Origin: Liolophura sinensis | Lineage: Eukaryota > Mollusca > Polyplacophora > Chitonida > Chitonidae | Direction of reading: 5' to 3' | Assembly (NCBI RefSeq): GCF_032854445.1 | Contig: NC_088295.1 | Coordinates: 33,469,385 to 33,533,384, forward strand | DNA length: 64,000 nucleotides | Part shown: piece by piece, positions 45,785 through 57,502 of the stretch | Layout of the letters: each line of letters begins with the position of its first letter | Position numbering within the stretch: position 1 is the stretch's first letter | The notes under the pieces: generated by a model | Database searches by the model: none | Told to the model about the DNA's origin: nothing | What the model saw: the letters and a program-made list of their open reading frames with translations, nothing else | Position numbers and translations under genes: made by a program

Positions 45785-45825
45785 CTAAACCTTTATGTTT
45801 TAGGTCAGAATATATTTTGATAGGG

Positions 45826-46470
45826 TTGGGTGTCATGTCCGTTGTCTGGTTGACCCGGTGTTAGTATACTCTGACAGGGCTGGGTTTCATGTCTGTATTG
45901 GTCACTATACACTCTGGCTTGGTGGGCGTCATGTCTTATGTCTGGTTGGTCCGTTGTCAGTATGCCCGGAATCGGTGAGGCTGATACGTTATGGCTGGTA
46001 TCTGGTCTGATCAGTATCAGTAAACTGTGGGTGGTAGGGGCGTCATATCTCGTCGACCTGTTGTAAGTATTGCTGCCTTTCTGACTGTGTGTATAAATAC
46101 TGTGATTGGAAGGGGTTGCCCAGGTGTCAGTATTCTGTGACAGGCTGAGGCGTTATGTCTGATACCGTTATGTCTGTTATGTCATACTGACCGGTATCAG
46201 TATGATGTGTCTAGTATGTTGTTTGATTTGTCTAGTGTCAGTATACACCCTGATTTACTTAGGCATCATGTCTGATGTCTGCATTGTTGGACTGTGTATG
46301 ACCGCGGCGTTATGTCTGTTGTCTGGTCAGCCCGGTATCAGGCGGCCTATAGTGTGTATAGGTGGACCACCTTTTGTTGTACCCTCAAAATCAGTATGAC
46401 TGCATGTGTTTCTGACTCGGTGTCAGTATGCAACCACTTGGTGGGGTGTCATGTCGTGTGTCTGGTCGCA
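45826..46470 (+). repeat. Degenerate minisatellite derived from the family C SINE core
   Basis: Roughly 50-65-bp units built from gtcagtatac, tctgacagggctggg, gtcatgtctgatgtctggtt and ggcccg. The same words occur in the same order inside family C SINEs (for example 54198-54260). Confidence 0.75.
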
Positions 46471-46489
46471 TGGATTCGTTATACAAATC

Positions 46490-47320
46490 TAGGAGCTATA
46501 GCGTTACAGGGGATGTAGTGTCCCCGCTGTCAAATTTCACATTAATGGTTATTAGGCCCTCCGACTCAGGGACATACGTGTGCATTGCCAATGTGAAGTG
46601 CAGCGAGACAACTAATGCATTAGCCAAAGTTAATGACATCACAGATGGGTAGAATATATACGACAAAAAAGAAGTAAGAATATTATTGGTAGTTTTTGGC
46701 TAGAGTAGTTTGTTGTGCTATAGGCCTATTTAACATATCCCTTCCGTTTAATCACTAGTGACCCATTCTAAAAAGATGTAACATGACCGCATATCTCATC
46801 ACTTTATGTTGTTATGAAAATTACGCCAGGCCCAGTTTGCGAGTGTTTCATGCAACGGTCCCCATGGCCTTAAATCCATGTGTATGGGTTTGTAGCTGGT
46901 GAATAAAGTAGCTGGTTTACTGTAGTAAGTACAACACACTTTGTTCACAACTTAGAAACCACTACATATTCTGATGGTGATGTTTCGATGTATTCCTAAA
47001 TTGGCCGGCCTCATGAAGAGGCTATTACTGTACATCATGGACAAAGATAAAAAAAGCGGCCTACTACTTCATTACACGTTCACAAATACGCTTGTTTTTC
47101 TAACGTTGGTTATTCCATTTACACGCCTGTTATTTTTTTTGGTATCAGTATGCATTCTTTTAATTACCGATTTAATTGGAGTAAAATTAGATTCAATATC
47201 CAGGTAATGAGATGGAATTCTTTAATTAATGATTCTGTGTTATGTTTCAGATACTCTTATAAAGAGATCAATACCTCCAGTCATTCAAGGGCCAATGACT
47301 ACAACAGATCAAGAATGACT
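46490..47320 (+). pseudogene. Ig-domain gene fragment, plus-strand copy
   Basis: 46500-46651 encodes TGDVVSPLSNFTLMVIRPSD and DSGTYVCIANVKCSETTNAL, a good Ig I/V-type end, then a donor (gatgg|gtagaa). At 47251 a tgtttcag acceptor starts a short frame, TLIKRSIPPVIQGP, which looks like the start of the next Ig domain but stops after 24 residues. The first half of the Ig domain is missing because the minisatellite lies there. A hydrophobic frame at 46974-47203 with a donor could be a TM exon. Likely a broken gene. Confidence 0.5.
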
Positions 47321-47597
47321 TTGCTATGAACCAAGGCACCAGACAATAAACATATATTTGGGAAACCTTGCCACTTTTAAACTGTAATTTCCGTAGCCTG
47401 AAAAATGAGAAGATTCGGACCGTGTAGTTTTTGCATATTCTACGTGGAAATGGAGGTCAAGATCGTGGAAATTTGATGAATGTCGGGGAATAGTTACTGG
47501 GCCTTTGTGTAGCCGTTTGATTCTATTCAGCGCGTCATCGCATCGAGCAAATGCGTGTGTCCAGTGCCCCCCATATTCCGAGTCTTATTTCTCAGGC

Positions 47598-47712
47598 AGG
47601 GCCCCGTGGCTCAGTTGGTTAGCGCGCTAGCGCAGCGTAATGACCAAGGATCCTCTCACCAATGTGGTCGTTGTGAGTTCAAGTCCGGCTCATGCTGGCT
47701 TTCTCTCCGCAG
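47598..47712 (+). mobile_element. Family A SINE, 5' half only
   Basis: Head ggccccgtggctcagttggt with gcgcgctagcgc, the B-box side gtggtcgttgtgagttcaag, then loss of the 3' module. It retains both polymerase III boxes. Confidence 0.85.
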
Positions 47713-48703
47713 ATGCTGAGGCTTAATTGGTTGATCCATTAATCTCAGAGCCATCCCAACGTATACAAGGGATATATAAAAGAGGGCAGATGGGGAAAAA
47801 TAATTTGAGAATAGAAAGAAGTTTTTGGATGTACTTGTAATGTCACTTTTATAGACTATGCATGAGGGACATAAATCAAGTAAATATATACTTTGCAATC
47901 AGAATGTGTTGCAGGCTGCCAATTCATTAACCTCAGTGACATTATATTCTTTCTTATTCGTCTGTCCGCCCATATTCCGTACCTTGTCTGGTTTCTCTTA
48001 TCTTCTCTGACTTATATTTTTAACATCTATCAGCAATGGCTAAGATACATGTGTGTAGGTACCAGACAAATGATAGTCTTCAATATTCTTTTTCTTTTTA
48101 AGTTCCTTGATATTCTTTATAAGAATTCTTTATATGAACATGCTGCAAAGCATATAAAAATACTTCCTGTAGATTTGATTGATGGGTAACTGTTTTACTT
48201 GTGTAATTCACAATATAAACCGTCAAAAATCTTTCGGTGGACAGGTGGATTACCAACTGCAATATTTTTACCCATAAAATTTTTCGATAAGATATAAGTG
48301 AAATATGGGAAAAACACGACAGGATAAATAAAAATTGACATATCAACTAGTTTTTTTTAAATACTTATCTAGGCATTACAAAAGAGCAAAAAATGTGGAT
48401 GTTGACAATGAAAGCCCAAGTAATTAACCATTTATAGATGCTTTCCGAAGTTAGACACAGCGGAAGTATATTTTTTCTTTTACCGCTTGAAGTGTTGGTG
48501 CAGTTGTTGGTCGGATGGTCGTGATTTTTACCCTGGCTGTGCCCAGTTTCCTCCTAAAGTGGGAATACCTCGTTCAGGTCACCGTCTTCGGAGACGTGAT
48601 ACTGCCGACTTTAACCCCGAAGTAGTTGTTTACATAATTACAACCGAATTGTTGTAGGTTTGTGTTCATATTAAATTTTCGAAACAAGGAAATAAATCTC
48701 AAC

Positions 48704-49030
48704 CCAGCTGGAGTTAATAACACAGGTGTACACATTCTTTCTTCCTGACCTATTTATTGAAAGGATCTCGGTATCGACTCCAACAATGAGCTTGAATAGT
48801 TTTACTGCTTTTTCTGAAACTAAAATAGAAAAAAATCCTTGGCGTTTTAGAAAGACAAATGAGCCAAATTGAGAATCTTCAGTCATTTCAAATCTGATTT
48901 ATATAGGGAAAAAATTATTACAATTAAAGTTAAGAAAAAAATGTAAATACTACCTGTTAACGATGAGATGTCGTCTTCAACTTCCAATAAACCTTCGAGT
49001 CCCCATGAGGACTTTTTCAATGACTGTCTT
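48704..49030 (-). other. Candidate Ig-like exon pair
   Basis: Minus-strand exon ending at 48954 (SLKKSSWGLEGLLEVEDDIS, ACAG|GTAGTA, phase 1) is phase-compatible with exon 48813-48704 (TTTCAG acceptor; TEILSINRSGRKNVYTCVIN; TGG|GTTGAG). SGRKNVYTCVIN resembles SGKRISCVVYN of the 45.4-kb exon. Upstream start not found. Confidence 0.3.
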
Positions 49031-50439
49031 ATGTAAGTAGATCTGTGTTATCAGCTATTCATAGACGCCGTATAATGTCGTATGTATGGCGGCAATATGG
49101 TTGAGAGGTTCATTTAACATGATCTCGTGGACAGAGTGGCAGAGATTTACATCATTGGTGCTTACAAGAGAAGGCAATGCACGTAATAGCCAAGAAGTAG
49201 GCTGCCAACTTTTAATACTTTGTAAGGTCTAGACTACAGTCGAGGCGAGGTTCACAGTAAAATTCCTGTATTGTAACAGAGCCTTCCGACAAGTACGTCA
49301 GCGGAACGCAAAATATCTACCAAAACTAACGTGTGATGGCAAACATCAGGTGAATTACATTCGCCATGTCCTTACCTAGCATGAACCAGTGCTACTCCGA
49401 AGACATGTCACTTTTTTGTTCTACTCATAACTGTCACGACAATGACAATTTACACGCGATGCTCTTGTTTTCGCGCGCTTCGCACCCGTGTTTGTCTTTT
49501 TGTGTGGCGGCACATCAGCTGGCCGTCAAAGCGTCAATTTGTTGTCATTTTAACAGCATCTGGTACCTCATTCCAGAATAAGAATTCAAAACAAAATCAC
49601 AGTACAATTGTGCATTGTCTATAGCTTGGCATATATAGGTAAGGCCATAAAATATTTATATAAAATGTCAATTTCACATTTTGACGTACCAAGTGGTCAA
49701 TCGGAAAGACACGGCTTCACGCGCAAAAACAGGTTCTATTTTGAGTTTGACTGAGATCTTCTAGGGAATTACCATCCAAAGGTCGGCGCCTTGCTGCAAG
49801 ACGTACGGAAATGCCTCCGCCTGTGGGAGTGCATTAAGTGGATTTAGGTATTATGTAACGTTTATGTAACGACTTTTGCTCATACAGTACATAAATACTG
49901 ATACCTACATTAGTAAATACATATATAAATACATACGCCTTCCTTGGGTCGGATGGCCGCGCTACAGCTAATAGAAAATCCACGAACAAGTTGATGTCAA
50001 TCTCTCTGTCCCTGAAGGGTGTCTATGAAATGTATCCCAAATGTGTCATCCCACACGGCGAGTTGAAACTGATACCAGATCCCCTAAAGTATCAGCGCGT
50101 ATACTTGGTCGCATCGGTTTACCATTAACTGGAGCAGTGAGATTTTCGTGAATACCAGTCATTCTGAGGCCAGTGTATACACAGATCTGTCTCTTAACAC
50201 ACACAAGTGAGGTAAGTTAGAATAAGCGTGGACGTGATTGAGACTATTAGCCATGTCGGACAGCAGTTTTCTTAGTACACGTGCAAAGTGATGGGCGATT
50301 AGTGTGTGACAGTTTCCTTCATTGCTGATATCATTATCACAGTCTTTCGCATTCGTTAATGTATTATGTTTCATCTGGAATCAAAATAAACTCTTTACAG
50401 AAGTTTCGTATGGTGTCATTAAAACAAGACGTGCATGTA

Positions 50440-51285
50440 TACAGACATGTATGTCTATAAGGGATACACGTTTAGCTAAAATTGCATGCTGTTTTGTCAT
50501 CGTTTCATAGGTAGGTTAACGCTCCATGTACAACTATATACATGTATGCCTAAAAGGGTACACGTTCGACTAAAATTGCGTGCAGTCTTGTCATCGTTTC
50601 ATCGGTTAGTTAACGCTGCATATACAGCTATGTACATGTATGTCTTTAAGGGATGCACGTTTGGTTAAGGTTGTATGCTGTCTTTTCATCGTGTCAAAGG
50701 TAGGTTAACGCTGCATATACAGCTATATACATGTGTGTCTAAAAGGGTACACGTTTGGCTAATATTGCATGCTGTCTTGTCCTCGTTTCATAGGTAGGTT
50801 AACGCCCCATGTACAGCTATGTACATGTATGTCTATAAGGGATACACATTTGGCTAAGATTGCATGCTGTCTTGTCATCGTTACATAGGTAGGTTAACGC
50901 TGCATACAGAGCTATGTACATGTATGTCTATAAGGGATACGGGTTTGGCTAAGGTTGCATGTTGTTTTGTCATCGTTCAACAGCTAGGTTAACGCTGCAT
51001 ATACAGCTATATACATGTATGTCTATAAGGGATACGCGTTTGGCTAAGATTGTATGTTGTCTTGTCATTGCATATACAACTATATATGTCTATAAGGGAT
51101 ACACGTCTTGGCTAAGGTTGCATGCTGTCTTGTTATCGTTTCATAGGTAGGTTAACGCTGCATATACAGATATATACATGTATGTCTATAAGGGATACAC
51201 GTTTGACTAAGGTTGCATGCTGTCTTGTCATTGTTTCATAGGTAGGTTAACGCTCCATACACAGGGGTATACGTGTATGTCTATA
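50440..51285 (+). repeat. 94-bp tandem repeat
   Basis: About nine units containing ggttaacgctgcatatacag, tacatgtatgtctataaggg and tgcatgctgtcttgtcatcg at 94-95-bp spacing, ending 170 bp before the SRCR start codon. Confidence 0.9.
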
Positions 51286-51454
51286 CAGATTGGCTTTCGA
51301 TAGGGAATTGGTATTTTCATAACTACAGTTTATGTGTGTTTACATAACAGGCTATCTTAAAAAATAGACATTTCTTTAGTTTGTTATTGAGCTTACCTAT
51401 AATTGTATTCTTTTAACCAAAAATAATTAGGCCTATATACTTGATATGTTTCAG

Positions 51455-54400
51455 ATGTCGCTCAGTAGGCCTACATATCGGTGTCTCCAGGTTGTCATTT
51501 TTGCTGTATTATCCCCAGGTAAGAATAAGTTGACAAGACATATTTTTCTGCAAAAGGACAATATCAGACAAGCAAACCGCCATACCATTTAACTACCACG
51601 TGTGAGATATTTCGATGTTGTCGGAACATATATACCTGACATTCGGGTAACATTGGGGAAATGTGTAAAAGTGACGGTGACTTGTGTACATTAATTCCTA
51701 TAACAGATATATTTTAAAATGATATTACTTATGTTTCATTTGGGTATCTGATAGAGGCATGGTTGTCAATAAGATACGTGTGGTTTGAATTAAAGGGAAA
51801 GGAGACATAAAAATGAAGTAATCATCGGTAGGAAAGACAAATACCAACGATATCAGAAAGTACACAGACAAGTTTTTTAAAGTTTGAAATACAGTCAAAC
51901 ATATGGATTGAAAGTATTCTTCAGGGAGCACACTTTACGTCGCCTTGGCAGTTTTATGAACAGGTCTTTCTAAAGCTGATAGCTGAAGCTCCACTTCCAA
52001 ACGTTTGACGTCTGATTCAGTGAAAACAAAAGTAAATGAAATGAGAAATGAGATAACATGCAGTTTTTTATGGTCCTTCTACTGATGCTCGCTTCCTTCT
52101 TCTGTTTTCGTGCCCTGATGTCTGGTATAAATTTCAGCCCTGGGTAATGTTAGCGGGTGGGACGATTGCCTCTTATATGGTAGAGTCGGTGACAGGATAC
52201 TGTAATCCTCATACATGTACCTTGTGACTGGTCAGCCCGCTGTGGTGTTTTATCTATCGGGGCGGGTTATATACAAATAGGAGAAAAGATAACACTGAAT
52301 AATGAAAATAATATCACCTCTCCTTCATGGATTGATTGCCAGTGGCGCTCTGCTACAAGGAAGGGGATATCGTTCTCCTTGGAGGAAGCCGGCCTTCTCA
52401 GGGGACAGTCTCTATTTACTGGAAGGGCAGGTGGGGCACGTTGTGTGACGAAGGCTGGGACCAAGATAAGACCGCCACAGTGTGTCAGCAACTCGGCTTC
52501 AATTGGTAAAGCTTTTTCTTTAATTTATTGAATAAATAAAGTTATCTGTTTAACTTGGTTCCAATAAGAAAACTTGCATTTCTACCAATCTTTGGACTAA
52601 TTTTTCTACGACTTTGAACCAGTAAGAGAAGACCTTTTCTTATCCTCACTAGCTCACTAAATATAGTGAAGCTCTTCCGGCACCATGCGTCTGTGACCAA
52701 CAGCATGGAGCAAACTGCGAAAAGTTCATGCATAACGTTATATTCGCCCTCCTAGTTTTGTGGAAAATGGCAGTTACGTAACGTCATACGTTACGTCATA
52801 CATGGCTAAGGAAGAATGCTTTGCTACTTTAGTACCATATTTTATTTCAGAAGAGAGGACGCTCAGGGATACTCCATCTGTTAGCTGCATGCTCACATAT
52901 AACGGGTTCCAAGCACATTATCAGTTATAGACTTGTACACACGCTGTTATTAAAGCTTCTGTCTGGAGTAATGTCAGTTTATCTTGCGCATGACTGAAAG
53001 GTAGAGTTCAGTTCGGTAGTGCCACTTATAGATGAAGTCTTGAATTATGGGAGCTAGATGCGGCCATCACCGTATTATCGCTACATCGTCCCATCGGCCA
53101 GCAATAGCACAAAGCGATGGTACCATGATACGAAGAGATTACACGATGGCACGAAGCGATGTCACGATGGTTTGAAGCGATGACACGACGGCATGAAACG
53201 ATGGTAGCATCGTACCAGCATCGGACGACCAGAGCAGGGCATTGTGGTCTTTGGTTTCATTTTCCGCTATTGATACGTCTCCAAATTTTTTTATTTGGGT
53301 TTGTTTAGCGTCGAGCGTTTATGCTTGAAGGTGGAGAAAACATAAAAATGACATGATGAAAGAGTGCGAAAAGTTACTCCTAAATATGGTTTTTAATATT
53401 TCTTCCAATTTTTCATTAAGGAGAAAAAGACACTTAAAAATAATTTTTGTATGGTGAGTATTTGGGGCCATCTTTTGGTATTTATATTCTTTGTTTAATA
53501 ATGTCAATGAGGATGTAACACAGGTTTAATAAATTCTATGCACTAGAATTTGTTCTTTTTAGCTAACAAATGTATTAAACCTCAATTTGGATCATATTTA
53601 TATTTTTGATATGTTCATAAATATTATCATAATTTATCGATATAAACAACAAATTTACATCCGAATAAATTTATTAGACAATCATCATATCCTTATTTAG
53701 AACATTATTATGCAACAACGATAAATACCAAAAGTTGGTCCCTAATACCCACCATACAAAAATATTTTCAAATACCCTTTTCTTTTGAAAAAAAAAATCC
53801 AAAAAATATTAAAGATCATATTTGCAAAAAAAAATTTTTTCTTTCATCTGATTTTGGCACCATTATTATGTTTTCTTCTCACACTTGTACACCAGTACAC
53901 ATTTGAATCGAAATTATAGTCTATTTGTTTAAGCCAGTCGCCTACATATAGCTGTCTGTAAAATCCTTCACATTAGCTACCAAAATTACCTTTAGTCAGT
54001 GACACGTAAAACCAAAAGCTATACACATGTATATGTTGAGATCCATATTCTTGCACAGAAAATGAAGTTAAAGCACTATTTCTAATTCATAATGTTACAC
54101 TGTATAAGCTTGGTTTCGACGGTAAAAATGATGCTTCTTGCTGCCTCGACCGCTGGCACTCAGGATTGAGAGGGTTACAGCGAGGAAATAGGACTGGTTG
54201 GCTCGATGTCAGTATACCGTGACTGGTTGTGGTGTCATGTCTGGTGTCTTGGACATGATACTTCAGCGACGACAGTACTTTGTCAGCATGAATTCGTACT
54301 GCCACAAGAAGACACAGTATATGCACACACACCCACTGACACTTCATCTTTATTTGACTGAAATAAATTTACGTACTATGGAAGGAAAAGATCGCCAAAA

Positions 54401-57400
54401 ATACACCTCCCAAATTATATGAGCATCTCCGAAATCAAACAAACACCTCCCAATGCAAATAAGCATATCTCAAACCAAATAAACATCTCTCAAACCGAAT
54501 AAGGATCTCCCAATCCAAATAAGCATCTACGGCAATGCCAAATAAGCATCTCCCAAACCAGACGAATAACTCCCAAACCAAAAAAGCATCTCCCAAACCA
54601 AACAAGCATGTCCCACACCAAATAAGCATCTACGGCCATACCAAATAAGCATCTCCCAAAACAAACAAGCATATGCAAAACATAAAGGCATCTGCAAAAC
54701 CAAACAAGACTCTCTCAAACCAAAGAAATATCCACTAAATACGCAGCTACCAAACCGAATAAAGGTCTGGCAAACACGCATCTTGTAAACCAAACAAGCA
54801 TCTCCCGATTTAGGCTAAGCGGAAGAAGCAACTTTCGTAAAACAAGCATTATCGAAGAAACTGAGATCTTCCTTGTTCTTCAACAATGATTGGTGTCGCA
54901 TGTTTTGTACAATGGGCGACTACTCCGTCAAGCACAGGACAGCATGTTGGAAAAGACTAATCGCCTGGTTAACCTTTTTTCAGTAGAATTTAAATCAATA
55001 TAATTTGACAAGTTACAGGTTAAATGTTTATTGTGCATCTAAACTGCAGTGTTTGTTGCATTTTAGCATACAACTTTTTTCTCGCCGCACTGAACCAATC
55101 AGTCGACAGGATTTCCCTAATAGTATCCATGGTCTTTGAAAGTTAGATATCCAGTAGTGCAATAAATTGAGTATGATATTTTGTTTGCTCGAAAAGCACG
55201 GTATGTGCTAACTAGGGTAGTCCATGATTTGCCAGGGCCACACAACAGTGCATCGAGGCGAAAAATACAATCTAAATAGTATACTTTTACAGCATATCTG
55301 ATGTTCTGGGGTATATAAACATAGTATTGGTAACAATCTTTTATTACCTTTTTTAACCTTGGACATACCATTGGGCATTTACTGACTGTTGATTTACAGT
55401 GCACACACAGTTACAGCTCATACCACCCATAGGTTACTGTTCAAAACGTTGTCAGAAATAATCCTGACCTATCTATAGAATGTTCCTGTCATAGTGTTTG
55501 GAAGTTAGAAGTATTAATCTATCAGCATTACCGCCATTATATCAGTGAGATCTTGCTGATTACGGTGTTAAACACTTAGGTACAAATCATTCAGTCAATC
55601 AACGCAGGGAGGTTTGTTCTTATATTTCCTGCTCTTCTTATAACTGACAAGCCCTTAAGGGACAAAACAAAATGCCTACGATCTCATGTCGGTGTGACTG
55701 CGTTCGTCATGAGTCTCCAAAAGCATCAATACTGAGCTGGTCTCTCAGTTAATGGTTAATGGATTTGAGCTGTAGGCCTATGTTGTCTAGCAAGGATGTG
55801 AGCAGTTATGAATCAAGCAACAAGTTTCATGTATCAACGAAACAGTAACTAAATTTCCAGGCATTTAATTTCCATGTACATGTTCTTTCTGTCACGAAGT
55901 TATTAAATCATTTATAATTTAGGACAAATGCACTTCCAGCCACAAATGGCTTCTTTGGACGAAGCAAGAATATGAAGCCACATAAAGTTTATTTCTACTG
56001 CCCTCGAGTGAAGACAAAACTAAAGTACTGTAGAAAATCCTACAGGCACCAGGAATGTGATGGAGACAACGTGGCAGGATTGGATTGTGAGCCAGACTTA
56101 GGTATGTCTGCTATATCTCTTTTCATACTGTGTAAGCTTGATTCTGATTGTTGTGAGATACAACATATGACGTAAGCAGAAATCAATGCGATATGTAAGG
56201 TAAATATACTTTTAAGCTACTTGAAGTAATAGTTTTATTTGAAGTAAAAATGTCTTGAAAAATAAAATATCGAACGTTTTATTAGAAGTGTTTTTTCATG
56301 TGAACGTACTAATGCATCTGATAATGCAAGTAACAGTCTACACGAATATTGTATCCGAGGGCCCCTTACACGCTTCATTGTGGAGATGTTCTAATGCATA
56401 TACGTGATTGCCTTATATGAAATCAGACCGAAAAGAGGCCTGTAAGTCTTCAAAGCAAAACTCAAATGTAATTAGTTTTAAAGACTATTATCTCGACTTG
56501 AAAAAACATATTTTAGCTCACCTGTGCAACGTAGAGGCGGCGTAACACTAACATCACATCTTTAGAGTGGGCATCGGCGGGAAATAACACCGGTAAATGT
56601 TATTGGTGGTAACATAAAAAGTGTTGCATGTATTGAATCGGGTTTTGCATACATGTAAAGAACTATAACAGGAGGGGATGCTCCATATTTATTACTGTAC
56701 ATTACAAAATTCACGACTTATCTTATTCTGGATTAGAATAAATGTTGAGGTATATACGATGGGTCATGTTTCATAAAGTATTATGTATAATATTGAGCTC
56801 AAAGTTTCCATACATGTAAAGTACAGTTACACGATGAGGTGTTCCATCGTGATGCTCATTGTTGAATTAATTGTCGTAAACTACAAAACTCACGACTTGG
56901 TGTCTTGTGAGCAATGGAATAAATGTTAATGTAAATCTTAGGGGTGGCAACTCAAAAAATTCTGCATGTGTTGAGCTTTTGCATTCATAAAAAGCACAAT
57001 AACATGAAGGGTGGTCCATTGTTAATTATCTGCATTTTTGTTAATTGCTGTAAATAACCAAACTCAAGACCTTCACGCATGTTTTGTGTAGCCTATTAGA
57101 ACCCATGCTGAGGTAAATTTGTAAGTACTTTATGTATTGAGCTGCATCTATGTCTACTAAATGCTCGTGGAATTTTTTGGCACTGTTATAAAGATGAATT
57201 TAATTTTGTACCTTTTTCTATATATTAAAGGTGACCAGTGGGTTTTATCCAGGTTAATTTCAATAAAATCTACAACGAAAAAAGAGATAAAAGAAACAGC
57301 TGCATTATATGAACTAAATTATAGACGTGCACATCCTCTTATTTTTGTTTGTTGTTATTGAATTCTTGGCGATCTAGGGACATAGTAACATGCCTTATTC

Positions 57401-57430
57401 GTTGTTTAGACATTTTATTATTATTACTTG

Positions 57431-57502
<72 letters not shown>

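Noticed and set aside
49366-49624. Possible signal-peptide exon for the SRCR gene
   Set aside because: The exon at 51455-51518 has a better hydrophobic core, donor and phase; this frame has no clear donor.
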